This document shows, in pieces, positions 16,194 through 23,992 of a stretch of 38,753 bases of DNA. Under the pieces are notes generated by a model that worked only from the letters and a program-made list of their open reading frames with translations, did not search any database and had not been told where the DNA came from. Each line of letters begins with the position of its first letter. Position 1 is the first letter of the stretch. A program made the position numbers and the translations under genes. Source of the DNA: Candidatus Sumerlaeia bacterium (GTDB taxonomy: Bacteria > Sumerlaeota > Sumerlaeia > SLMS01 > JAHLLQ01); the NCBI GenBank assembly GCA_028284075.1, contig JANQSL010000026.1:1-38753 (forward strand), in the 5' to 3' direction.

Positions 16194-17450
16194 TCAAACG
16201 TCCGGTCCCAGAGCCCGCACCGCCTTGCGCAGCATCGCAATCGTGCGGCTGCGGCAATCATGCGAACCCCGCTTGCGCGGCAGGGGGTGGTTACGATTCG
16301 AGAGAATCACAAGGTAAGCGTTCGCTCTCGGATTGATCCATAAACTGCACCCGTTCGGACTGTTCCATCCGTAACTTCCCTCACCAAACTGATTCAGCTC
16401 CAGCCCCAGCCCCATCTTTGCCCCGCCCCGCAGCATCGGCGCCGGTTTCAAGGCAAGCTGCAGTGTCGGCGTCGTACAGAGATCAGGCACCATACCGTGC
16501 GAAAGTGAAAGGTATCCCTTCGACAGCAAACCCAGATCGTCGCACGTTGTAAACATACCGCCGTGACCTGCACTGCTTCCGAGAAGAGAGGCCGTTGGAT
16601 CCTCCGCTTCTCCCCACACCAGCCGGTCGTGCCAGGTCGAAAAAGGGCCGGGGGCGGTTTGTTCCCTCCATGTCGCCGGAAGATCCGCCGACGTGTTCAC
16701 CATCCCCAGCGGAAAATGCAGTTCCTTCAGCGCATGCTCCTGGACCGGCGCGTTACAGAGCTTGCTCATGATCAGTCCCAGTACAAGAAGGTTACTCGTG
16801 CTCTTGCGGGATCGCGAACCCGGCTCGAAAACAAGAGGTCCTCGCGCCAGCGTTTCCAGAATGCCTTCGCGGTTTTCATCCTTCGGAACAGTCTTCAGTT
16901 CCGGCAGGCCTGACGAATGCCGCAGCAGCATTTCCAGCGTTATGGATTCCTTGTCTGATCCGTGGAACTCCGGAAAGAAATGCCCCAGCGTATCGTCCAG
17001 CCGCAGCTTGTCATGCTCAAGAGCCTGCAGGAGGAACGGCATGACGGCCAACATGCCGGTGAGTTCACCCGCCTCGTAAATTGTTTGCCACTCCGCCGGA
17101 TAAACCTCCGGTTCGACAATTCGATTGCCGATCCCGATCGGGAGATTGTCTCCCTCAAGCGTGTTGAGATAAACCACCGCTCCCGCCAGATGTCCGCTCC
17201 GCACACAGTCGGCGGTTTGCAGAATTGCTTTGACGAAAGGGACTGGTGCGATCCCCGCCTGCTCCAGAGTTTCCGTATTGATTCCGAGACGAATCAGATC
17301 GCGATTTTTGTCAAGGCCCTCCTGCAGAAACGCCGGCAACGCGGGTCCGCCCGTAAGATAGTGCTCTGCGCGGGCGCCATTGACGCAGAACAGAAGGCAG
17401 ACAATTGCAATCACCCTCAAGCCGGGGGTTTTGAAGCGGGCTTCAGTCAT
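16194..17450 (-). CDS. Beta-lactamase-fold (class C-like) protein with degenerate active site
   Basis: A 418-residue exported protein with a Sec signal peptide (GLRVIAIVCLLFCVNGARA). The scaffold of the serine beta-lactamase/DD-peptidase family is clear: LEHDKLRLDDTLGHFFPEF, ITLEMLLRHSSGLPEL and SSAGHGGMFTTCDDLGLLSKGYL. The expected nucleophile motif S-x-x-K (normally in an ASxTK context) reads AGELTG (about 127-132), so both Ser and Lys are gone. The Y-x-N motif reads STSN (about 217-220), lacking the Tyr. It is therefore probably a non-catalytic binder of peptidoglycan or another ligand. The ATG overlaps the birA stop by 8 bases (ATGACTGA), so it is translationally coupled to birA. Confidence 0.8.
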   Translation of the reverse strand: MTEARFKTPGLRVIAIVCLLFCVNGARAEHYLTGGPALPAFLQEGLDKNRDLIRLGINTETLEQAGIAPVPFVKAILQTADCVRSGHLAGAVVYLNTLEGDNLPIGIGNRIVEPEVYPAEWQTIYEAGELTGMLAVMPFLLQALEHDKLRLDDTLGHFFPEFHGSDKESITLEMLLRHSSGLPELKTVPKDENREGILETLARGPLVFEPGSRSRKSTSNLLVLGLIMSKLCNAPVQEHALKELHFPLGMVNTSADLPATWREQTAPGPFSTWHDRLVWGEAEDPTASLLGSSAGHGGMFTTCDDLGLLSKGYLSLSHGMVPDLCTTPTLQLALKPAPMLRGGAKMGLGLELNQFGEGSYGWNSPNGCSLWINPRANAYLVILSNRNHPLPRKRGSHDCRSRTIAMLRKAVRALGPDV

Positions 17451-18264
17451 CCGTATCCTCGAGCGACGTGACGAGTCGTTGCCCGTGGCCCTCGACATTA
17501 ACCACCAATGCTCCCGACCCATCAATCGTCTCCGCTTCGCCCGCGACTTGCCCGAGAGTGTGGTCGCGGAATGCCACCGTCGTTCCGAACGATACACACA
17601 GATCGCGGTACCTGTCCAGAATGGGATCCATCTGTCCGGGGTTTTCGATACTCTCCAGAATGGCTCCGGTGATTGCCAGTAAAGCCGCGAGGCGTCCCGG
17701 GTGGTTGTTGCCCAGTTCCAGCCGCAGTGATGTCGCCTGCGGTTCCTTCAGTGAACGTTCCGGAAGATCCTCTCGTTGCTGCTCCAGATTCACACCGATA
17801 CCCAGCAGCACCGCCTCGGCCGACGTTTCACACAGGATTCCGGCCACCTTCTGTCCATTCACCAACAGATCATTCGGCCACTTGAATTCCGTTTTGGGAA
17901 CACCTGCGCGGGACAGCCCTTCCTCCGCCCACACGGCCATGCAGATGGGCAGAATCGAGGGCGGCACGGGAAAGGAGCCTCGGGGAGCCATCACCGTTGC
18001 CAGAAGCGACGTTTGCGCGGGCGACACCCAGGTCCGTCCATGGCGCCCGCGTCCCTCCGACTGGTAGTCTGCCAGAATCACACGAGGCCACGCATCGCCA
18101 CCGGTTTCCAGACTGATGCGTCGAGCTTCCGAGTTCGTCGAATCGATCTCGCCGTGTGCGCGAAAATCCCATTTGGGAAACAAGTGAAAGAGGGATTTAC
18201 AGGCGAGAGCCAGATCTTCCCCCGGCGGTGACTTCGTGCTCAATGTCAGTTTCGGTTCCGGCAT
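17443..18264 (-). CDS. birA: Biotin--[acetyl-CoA carboxylase] ligase
   Basis: A 273-residue monofunctional biotin protein ligase that attaches biotin to the carboxyl-carrier protein of acetyl-CoA carboxylase. The biotinyl-AMP loop GRGRHGRTW (about 71-79), EIDSTNSEAR, KWPNDLLVNGQKVAGIL and LLGIGVNL are intact. A short C-terminal SH3-like domain is present. There is no N-terminal winged helix, so it is not a BirA-type repressor. GGAGG lies just upstream of the ATG and immediately follows the T-run of a strong hairpin, so upstream transcription may be attenuated here. The downstream degenerate beta-lactamase-fold gene overlaps by 8 bases. Confidence 0.92.
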   Translation of the reverse strand: MPEPKLTLSTKSPPGEDLALACKSLFHLFPKWDFRAHGEIDSTNSEARRISLETGGDAWPRVILADYQSEGRGRHGRTWVSPAQTSLLATVMAPRGSFPVPPSILPICMAVWAEEGLSRAGVPKTEFKWPNDLLVNGQKVAGILCETSAEAVLLGIGVNLEQQREDLPERSLKEPQATSLRLELGNNHPGRLAALLAITGAILESIENPGQMDPILDRYRDLCVSFGTTVAFRDHTLGQVAGEAETIDGSGALVVNVEGHGQRLVTSLEDTDD

Positions 18265-18275
18265 TCCGTTCCTCC

Positions 18276-18313
18276 AAAAAAAGCGCCGAACCGACTGTCG
18301 GCCGGTTCGGCGC
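18276..18313 (-). terminator. Intrinsic terminator/attenuator between yugP-like gene and birA
   Basis: On the minus strand an 11-bp perfect stem (GCGCCGAACCG / CGGTTCGGCGC) with a 9-base loop is followed directly by seven Ts. It lies 30 bases past the metalloprotease stop. The T-run runs straight into GGAGG, the ribosome-binding site of birA. Confidence 0.85.
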
Positions 18314-18342
18314 GTTGTGGCAATGAGAGTCCCGGGCGTTGC

Positions 18343-19065
18343 CTAGCGTCTGCCTCCCAGCAGTCCCAGACGATGCGCCCAGTAGAGCAGGTTTAGCAGC
18401 GCCGCCACCGCACCCGCAACATACGTCATCGCTGCCGCGTTCAGCACCTTTGCAACACCCGATGCCTCACTCGGGCCGCTAATCAGGCCCAGCTGTGGCA
18501 ACATGCGTTTGGCGCGGAAAGACGCGTCGAATTCGACCGGCAGATTGATCACTTGAAACAGAAAGATTGTTCCGAACAATCCAAGACCGAGCAGGCCGAC
18601 CGACGTGCCGAAGAAGTTGGATGCTCCTCCCAGCAACATGCTGATGATAATCAGCACGAACCCGATGTTTGAGCCAAAGCCCGCCATTGGAACCACCGCG
18701 TTCCGCCAGACGAGCGGTGTATACTTTTTTGCGTGTTGAATGGCGTGGCCCACTTCGTGACACGCCACGCCCAGCGATGCCAGGCTTCGTCCGTCGTGTA
18801 CTTCCGGCGAGAGACGAACAACCTTCGCCCGTGGATCGTAGTGATCCGAGAGGAAACCGGACACCCGCTGAATCTGAACATCACTGATGCCAGCCTTGTT
18901 CAGCATGACCTGAGCCGCCTCCGCTCCCGTTACACCGGATGAGGCACGCACCTTCGAGTAACGGTTGAACGCTCCCTTGACCATCATCGAAGCGCCACCG
19001 CTAAGAATCAGAGTGGCCAGCATGACCACCCAATAGAGCGGGTCCCACATTGCAAAGAAGCCCAT
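18343..19065 (-). CDS. yugP: YugP-type zinc metallopeptidase, membrane-bound
   Basis: A 240-residue membrane protein of the YugP/neutral zinc metallopeptidase family. An N-terminal helix (WVVMLATLILSGGASMMV) precedes a soluble loop. The catalytic HEVGHAIQHAKKY motif (HExxH) comes next, then two central hydrophobic hairpins (GSNIGFVLIIISMLLG, FFGTSVGLLGLGLFGTIFLF) and the third-ligand region EFDASFRAKRML. The last helix is AGAVAALLNLLYW. Length and order match the family, whose substrates are not known. AGGAG upstream of the ATG supports the start. A strong terminator follows. Confidence 0.9.
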   Translation of the reverse strand: MGFFAMWDPLYWVVMLATLILSGGASMMVKGAFNRYSKVRASSGVTGAEAAQVMLNKAGISDVQIQRVSGFLSDHYDPRAKVVRLSPEVHDGRSLASLGVACHEVGHAIQHAKKYTPLVWRNAVVPMAGFGSNIGFVLIIISMLLGGASNFFGTSVGLLGLGLFGTIFLFQVINLPVEFDASFRAKRMLPQLGLISGPSEASGVAKVLNAAAMTYVAGAVAALLNLLYWAHRLGLLGGRR

Positions 19066-19271
19066 CGTTGCTTTCTCCTGTCTTCGTTAGAGCGCGGTCA
19101 ACGCGCACCTGACCTTGTAATAAAGAGAATTCCGTGCCCGGCGGAATGAAAACAGGCTGCACCAAGTCCAATAACGTCAAGGCGTGGTGCCGGCCTTCGT
19201 GAATCAATGGGAAACGGTTTCGTCTCCAGGCACCCAAAGTGACACAGAGGAGCACAATCGCCTCCTGTTTG

Positions 19272-20573
19272 TCACGACAGCAGAATGATCCGCGACTTCG
19301 GAGTAAAAGCCACACTGGCAAAGGAAACCATACAGGTTTGATCTTCGCTGTTCGCCTGGTGATACCGGAGCAGCTTCCCCTGATACTCCTCTCGCATTGC
19401 ATGCAGCGCGCAGTAGATCGGTGCGATCGAGCAGACGTTCCGTGAGTTCATTGTCTTGCGGAAGGAATTGAAGAATGCCGTCGCATCCACCGCCTCGACT
19501 GATTTCAGGGCTTCCAGGTCCTGACGCTTGATTGCATCCAGGACGACGTCGTCGTTCGGATCCGGGTGTCCGAACTCCGGACCGCAGTGTGCCAGGTCCA
19601 CGCCCGCGATGAGGACCACGTCATCCCCGTATTTGCGCATCACGTCGCGAATCACTTGCGTGAACGAATCGATCTCCGGATCCTGAGCGGGATCGACTGC
19701 CGGTTCCGCATAAAGATACTCGTCCATCGGTGCCACCAGGATCGGGACGATCTTGAATGACCTGTCACCAAGAACCTTTTTCAGATAAACCACCTGCAGT
19801 TCAATTGTGTGCTCCGAACCGTGCAGGTATTCCTCCTCGAACAACTCGCCTCTGAAATCCTTTTCAATGGCACCCAGAACCTCATCGTCCACCTCCACCA
19901 GGCCGTAAGGCGTGTCGTACGGCTTGCGCGTCGCGATGAAGGTGTGAGCGGCACTCCGGTGCAGAGTTCCAAGAATGATAAACGTCTTTGCTTTCGTATG
20001 CTCCCTGACGGCCTTGTAGGCCCAGGCATATGTTTCACCGCCACGAAGATAATCGATATGCGGCGAAATCACCGCCCTTACGTTTTCGTTTGGCAGATCC
20101 AGCTTTTCCGGAGGTGCATCCGGCCCCTCCTCATGGCGCTGAAACTCCTCCTCCAGATCTTCCAGAATCAGGTCCCGCTCATCGCCGTTGAACACCACCG
20201 AGCGACGCACCGGCAGCGCATCCCACTCGATCCGCCGCTCCTTCCACCTGGCCATGAACCGTTCCGAAAGCAGAAGCAGAGACTCGTCCAGTTCACGGAC
20301 GACATTTCGAATACGGTCCGCCGTGATGATGAGATCGGTTTGTTGGCGGGCGATTTCCGCCAGCTTGCCCAGGTCCGTCTCGCCATCCGCATGTTGCAGA
20401 ATCACCAGCAGAATGGCATCCGGCACGATTGCAATCGGGTTCTCAATGATTCCCATCGGGTCCTGAAAGACAAGAACCTGCCGCCCTTCGTGGGTGACGG
20501 GAGTGACCTGCAGAGGTCTGAGAGCGGGTGTCTCAATCGGAAAAACGGGAAACGGGGGCACGGTGGTGGTCAT
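19272..20573 (-). CDS. MEMO1-family protein (AmmeMemoRadiSam system B) with N-terminal extension
   Basis: A 433-residue protein. The C-terminal ~265 residues are the MEMO/DUF52 domain: AVISPHIDYLRGGETYAWAY (His172), IILGTLHRSAAH, TPYGLVEVDDEVL, EEYLHGSEHTIELQ (254-260), VLIAGVDLAHCGPEFG and NSRNVCSIAPIY. The conserved His and Cys positions form a possible metal site. The first ~160 residues (IENPIAIVPDAILLVILQHADGETD...) form an extra helical domain, PqqD-like in flavour, seen in longer bacterial members. In many genomes MEMO is linked to an AMMECR1 protein and a radical-SAM enzyme; neither is in this window. ATG at 20573 is chosen; the longer frame adds an unlikely Ala/Thr-rich leader. Confidence 0.85.
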   Translation of the reverse strand: MTTTVPPFPVFPIETPALRPLQVTPVTHEGRQVLVFQDPMGIIENPIAIVPDAILLVILQHADGETDLGKLAEIARQQTDLIITADRIRNVVRELDESLLLLSERFMARWKERRIEWDALPVRRSVVFNGDERDLILEDLEEEFQRHEEGPDAPPEKLDLPNENVRAVISPHIDYLRGGETYAWAYKAVREHTKAKTFIILGTLHRSAAHTFIATRKPYDTPYGLVEVDDEVLGAIEKDFRGELFEEEYLHGSEHTIELQVVYLKKVLGDRSFKIVPILVAPMDEYLYAEPAVDPAQDPEIDSFTQVIRDVMRKYGDDVVLIAGVDLAHCGPEFGHPDPNDDVVLDAIKRQDLEALKSVEAVDATAFFNSFRKTMNSRNVCSIAPIYCALHAMREEYQGKLLRYHQANSEDQTCMVSFASVAFTPKSRIILLS

Positions 20574-20729
20574 TGTCCTGCGAGTGTTGTGAAAAGCCGT
20601 TATTGTATCTGCACCGGAAGTCTCGACAGCCCCGGCGGGGGCGTGCAATCAATTCTCGCGTGCGGGCCCCCTTGCATTTCGGCCCGGCATTCGCATCTCC
20701 TCTCACTCATCTCACAAACGGCTGGACCC

Positions 20730-21545
20730 ATGAAAATTCTCTACATCGATCCCTTTGCCGGCGCCTCCGGAGACATGTTCCTTGGAGCCCTTGTGGACCT
20801 CGGCCTCGACTTCGAGGACCTTCGGGAGGCCCTCGCATCCCTCGGAGTCCCCGGGTTTGACCTGAGACAGACCCCGGTGACTCGCCACGCCATCGCCGCA
20901 ACCAAAGTCGATGTTGTCGTCGAAGACGTGCCCCACCCCCATCGCCATCTCGGCGATCTGGTCAAAATTGTGGAAGCCTCGCCTTTTGATGACCTCGTGA
21001 AGCGGCAATCCGTCGCCGCCCTGACCCGCCTTGCTCAGGCGGAGTCCGAGGCCCATCGAATGCCCATCGAAAAGGTCCACCTTCATGAGGTCGGTGGTCT
21101 CGATTGCCTCGTGGATATTGTCGGGACCGTGTGGGGCGTTCACCAGTTGGGAGTCGAGCGCATCCTTGGCGCACCGGTCACCCTTGGTTCGGGATTCCAG
21201 CGCTGTGCCCACGGAGTCATGCCCGTGCCTGTGCCGGGAACTCTGGCCATATTGAAAGACTATCCTGTTCGGCGAACGCAGATTCCCCATGAACTGACAA
21301 CGCCAACCGGTGCGGCTCTCATCTCAACCCTTGCGGAGCCTGTCACCTCCTCCGTCGTGTTTTCTCCAAAACACATCGGGCATGGCGCCGGGACGCGCGA
21401 TCCGAAGGAAGCCGCAAACTTTCTGCGCCTGATTCTCGCCGACGCCGATCCCAGGCTGCTTTTCGCCAGAGAGCATCCACACGATCACCACCACGATCAC
21501 AGTCACGATGCCCATCATCATCACGAACACGCTCACTCTCACTGA
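20730..21545 (+). CDS. larC: LarC1-type nickel-insertion protein, N-terminal half only, His-rich tail
   Basis: A 271-residue protein matching the N-terminal half of LarC, which builds the nickel-pincer cofactor of lactate racemase-type enzymes. The opening MKILYIDPFAGASGDMFLGA, the VHLHEVGGLDCLVDIVGT and VPVPGTLAILKDYPV segments, HELTTPTGAALI and HIGHGAGTRDPKEAANFLRL are diagnostic. Normal LarC continues with a second domain (LarC2), reached by programmed frameshifting in Lactobacillus. Here the ORF ends in a His-rich tail (about 15 His in the last 24 residues) and only about 80 bases remain before sucC, so LarC2 is absent. The tail likely stores or chelates Ni. No larB, larE or racemase is nearby. 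Confidence 0.85.
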   Translation: MKILYIDPFAGASGDMFLGALVDLGLDFEDLREALASLGVPGFDLRQTPVTRHAIAATKVDVVVEDVPHPHRHLGDLVKIVEASPFDDLVKRQSVAALTRLAQAESEAHRMPIEKVHLHEVGGLDCLVDIVGTVWGVHQLGVERILGAPVTLGSGFQRCAHGVMPVPVPGTLAILKDYPVRRTQIPHELTTPTGAALISTLAEPVTSSVVFSPKHIGHGAGTRDPKEAANFLRLILADADPRLLFAREHPHDHHHDHSHDAHHHHEHAHSH

Positions 21546-21564
21546 GGAACGATGCTTAAAGCGA

Positions 21565-21595
21565 AACTCCCGGCCGCACTGTCCGGCCGGGAGTT
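21565..21595. terminator. Bidirectional terminator hairpin between larC and sucC
   Basis: A perfect 12-bp stem (AACTCCCGGCCG / CGGCCGGGAGTT) with a 7-base loop lies between the convergent stops of larC (21545) and sucC (21628). There are short T-rich flanks on both strands but no long T-run, so it may act for both genes. Confidence 0.7.
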
Positions 21596-21627
21596 CGCAG
21601 TTGTTTCGTGAGAAGGTGAGGTCGGGC

Positions 21628-22785
21628 TCAGACGCTTGCCGAGCGTCGTTCCTCGCTGAGCTTGACCGACAATTGAGCGCCTTCCGCCATCGTCGCCGCG
21701 ATGTGGATCGGAGAATTCTCCAGCATCTGACGCGCTTTCTCCTCATTCGTTCCGCTCAGCCGCATCACGATCGGGTATTCGAAGTCCGGCAATGAAGCCA
21801 GCGCGTCCAGCACACCCTGTGCAACCAGGTCGCACCGCACGATACCCCCGAAAATATTGAAGAAAATCACGTCGACGTGTGGGTCGGACGTAATCAGCTG
21901 CAGGGCTTCCGCAACCTGCTGAGCCTTTGCACCGCCACCAATGTCGAGAAAGTTTGCCGGCGTGCCACCGAAGTGCTTCACGACATCCATCGTGCCCATT
22001 GCCAGGCCCGCACCGTTCACGATGCAGCCAATGCGCCCGTCCAGTCGAACATAGTTCAGTGTTTTCTCCCGAGCCTCAACCTCCAGCGGCTCCTCCTCGC
22101 CATCGTCTCTCAATTCCTCCAGTGCCGGGTGCCAGGGGAGTGCGTTGTCATCGAAATCCATCTTCGCGTCACAGGCAATCACATGCCCCGCACCCGTCAG
22201 AACCAGCGGATTGATCTCCGCCAGAGAGCAGTCGTTTTCGAGGAACGAGTCCACCAGTCCGTCCAGTACTTTCTTGAACATCTTGCGCGCGTCGGCGGGG
22301 ATTTCAAGGAAGTCCGCGGCGATCATCGCATGATAGCCGCGCAAGCCATAGGTCGGCGGAACGATCAGCTTCAGAATCTTCTCCGGCGTGACCTTCGCAA
22401 CCTCCTCGATTTCGACGCCGCCCTCCGCCGAGGCCATGATGACCGGCGCCTTTGTGGAGCGATCGAGGATGATACCGAGATAGATCTCGTGCTTGATGTC
22501 GATTCCGGGTTCCACCAGCACCTTGCGCACCGTAATGCCCTTGATGTCCATGCCCAGGATCGCACTTGCGTGCTCGCGGACCTCATCTTCGGACTTCGCC
22601 AGCTTCACACCGCCGGCCTTGCCACGTCCGCCGACATGCACCTGAGCCTTGATGACCACCGGCCAGCTTCCAATTTCGGCAGCCACTGCCAGCGCCTCCT
22701 CAGGAGTCGTTGCAACCCGGCCCTTCGGGATGGGGACATCGTGTTTTGCCAGGATCGCTTTGGCCTGATACTCGTGAATTTTCAT
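21628..22785 (-). CDS. sucC: Succinate--CoA ligase (ADP-forming) beta subunit
   Basis: A 385-residue SucC: an N-terminal ATP-grasp domain (MKIHEYQAKAILAKHDVPIP; VVIKAQVHVGGRGKAGGVKL at about 43-62) and a C-terminal CoA-ligase domain (LDGRIGCIVNGAGLAMGTMD, FLDIGGGAKAQQVAEAL, FFNIFGGIVRCDLVAQG). The enzyme interconverts succinyl-CoA and succinate in the TCA cycle. It needs SucD, which normally lies directly downstream; here the next gene downstream is the convergent larC, so sucD must be elsewhere. The ATG has no strong Shine-Dalgarno. A TTGACA-type promoter is visible about 70 bases upstream. Confidence 0.93.
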   Translation of the reverse strand: MKIHEYQAKAILAKHDVPIPKGRVATTPEEALAVAAEIGSWPVVIKAQVHVGGRGKAGGVKLAKSEDEVREHASAILGMDIKGITVRKVLVEPGIDIKHEIYLGIILDRSTKAPVIMASAEGGVEIEEVAKVTPEKILKLIVPPTYGLRGYHAMIAADFLEIPADARKMFKKVLDGLVDSFLENDCSLAEINPLVLTGAGHVIACDAKMDFDDNALPWHPALEELRDDGEEEPLEVEAREKTLNYVRLDGRIGCIVNGAGLAMGTMDVVKHFGGTPANFLDIGGGAKAQQVAEALQLITSDPHVDVIFFNIFGGIVRCDLVAQGVLDALASLPDFEYPIVMRLSGTNEEKARQMLENSPIHIAATMAEGAQLSVKLSEERRSASV

Positions 22786-22830
22786 GGAATCATAAGTCCG
22801 GTCTGGGGGGAGTCAGAAAAGAGCGAAACC

Positions 22831-22859
22831 GCCTAACGGCGTGCGCGCGGGGGTGTCAA
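22831..22859 (-). promoter_or_regulatory. Putative sigma-70 promoter for sucC
   Basis: On the minus strand a consensus TTGACA lies 17 bases from TTAGGC, a weak -10 candidate. It is placed about 45-75 bases upstream of the sucC ATG. The -35 is perfect, but the -10 match is poor. Confidence 0.35.
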
Positions 22860-23023
22860 CCGGTCAGCCCTTGCCAACCGGAGCCAAAAACCCCTCTGAA
22901 CTCTTTCCATACGCCGCCGTCAGGGGAAAACCTCCCTGCTGATGATCGCGGCACCCGAACAGCACGAACTCTTTGGCAAATCCAGGATGTGTTTCTCCGT
23001 GGCTGGCGTGGCCGGGACAGCCC

Positions 23024-23857
23024 TTACCAGTCCTTGTGCCACAACAACGGAGTCAGTGGGCCGTCGGCGATTTTGCCGGGCTCAATATTGCTGAGCCACC
23101 GGGCTCGATCCGCCGGCTGATGTTCGTTCGCGGACTCGGCAACCTTTGTCCCGTCCGCGTAATAAATAATGGTCATGACTTCCCGCATCCGGTTCGTGGA
23201 GTTCCCCGGCGCCTTGTGCAGTGTCCAGCCGCTGTGCCATGTGGCGTCGCCCGCTTCCATTTCCGCGATGGCACAGGGATAGTTTTCCGCAATGACATGT
23301 TCGCGGAAGAATCGTTCCGAGTCGTCCGAGATGGCCATTTGAGCAACAGACCCCTTTTTCTGCGAACCACTCGCAAAAACCAGCGTCCCCATCTCAATCG
23401 GTGTATCCACCAGCGGCATCCACATTGTGATCGTTTTTGTTGTGTCCAGTGGCCAGTAGTACTGGTCCTGGTGCCAGGGCGTATGACCGCCGCCCGGCTC
23501 CTTGTACAGGGCCTGATCGTGGTAGAGACGTACTCCGTCGACACCCATCAGCTGTGCCGCCACCTTTGCAAAACGCTTCGCAAAAACAAACTTTTTAACC
23601 AGCTCATCGTTTTCCCAGAGATTTGCGGTCTGCAGGAACGCCTTGTGGTAGGTATCCCGATCCTCAAGCTTCTTCGTTTCCTTGTTGTAACGGCCGGCCG
23701 CCGTTCCGATGCCCGTGCGGTAGACTTCCAGCTCCTCCGCGGTGGCGAGCTTCTGAGTCAGAAAGTGACCGTCCTCCAGATATTTGGCGGACTGCCGCGA
23801 TGTGATTTCGTAAGTCGCCTCGAGCTCAGGCGCGTCGGTCAGGGAGGCTGATGTCAT
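23024..23857 (-). CDS. Phytanoyl-CoA dioxygenase (PhyH) family Fe(II)/2-oxoglutarate oxygenase
   Basis: A 277-residue PhyH-family oxygenase. The iron ligands are the H-x-D motif in HTPWHQDQYYWP (His129, Asp131) and the distal His in WTLHKAPGNST (His214); Arg223 or Arg225 would bind 2-oxoglutarate. The jelly-roll strands TITMWMPLVDTPIEMGTLVF and AEMEAGDATWHSGW are typical. These enzymes hydroxylate small molecules, for example phytanoyl-CoA or ectoine; the substrate here is unknown. It is monocistronic, with AGGAG 9 bases upstream of the ATG. A LacI-type palindrome lies about 50 bases upstream, suggesting control by a sugar- or metabolite-responsive repressor. Confidence 0.88.
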   Translation of the reverse strand: MTSASLTDAPELEATYEITSRQSAKYLEDGHFLTQKLATAEELEVYRTGIGTAAGRYNKETKKLEDRDTYHKAFLQTANLWENDELVKKFVFAKRFAKVAAQLMGVDGVRLYHDQALYKEPGGGHTPWHQDQYYWPLDTTKTITMWMPLVDTPIEMGTLVFASGSQKKGSVAQMAISDDSERFFREHVIAENYPCAIAEMEAGDATWHSGWTLHKAPGNSTNRMREVMTIIYYADGTKVAESANEHQPADRARWLSNIEPGKIADGPLTPLLWHKDW

Positions 23858-23904
23858 GATGGAATACTCCTGGTGGTCATGGGTGCCATTGCCGGCACGA
23901 TAAA

Positions 23905-23916
23905 GTAACCGGTTAC
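23905..23916. promoter_or_regulatory. LacI-family-type operator palindrome
   Basis: GTAACCGGTTAC is a perfect 12-base palindrome with A/T-rich flanks (AAA and AAA on the plus strand), centred on CG as in LacI/PurR-family operators. It lies 48-59 bases upstream of the PhyH start and downstream of the nadB stop, so it probably controls the PhyH gene. No LacI-type regulator is encoded in the window. Confidence 0.55.
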
Positions 23917-23992
23917 AAACCGTGCTCCGTTCTGCAAGGAGAACCTTGTGGTTATCTACAGGCTGGCATCGGTTTTCCCCTGGTCTGAAATC

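Noticed and set aside
19809-20729. Long N-terminal extension of larC (578-residue frame)
   Set aside because: The upstream part is antisense to the MEMO gene and LarC proteins start at MKILYIDPF. The ATG at 20730 is the natural start.
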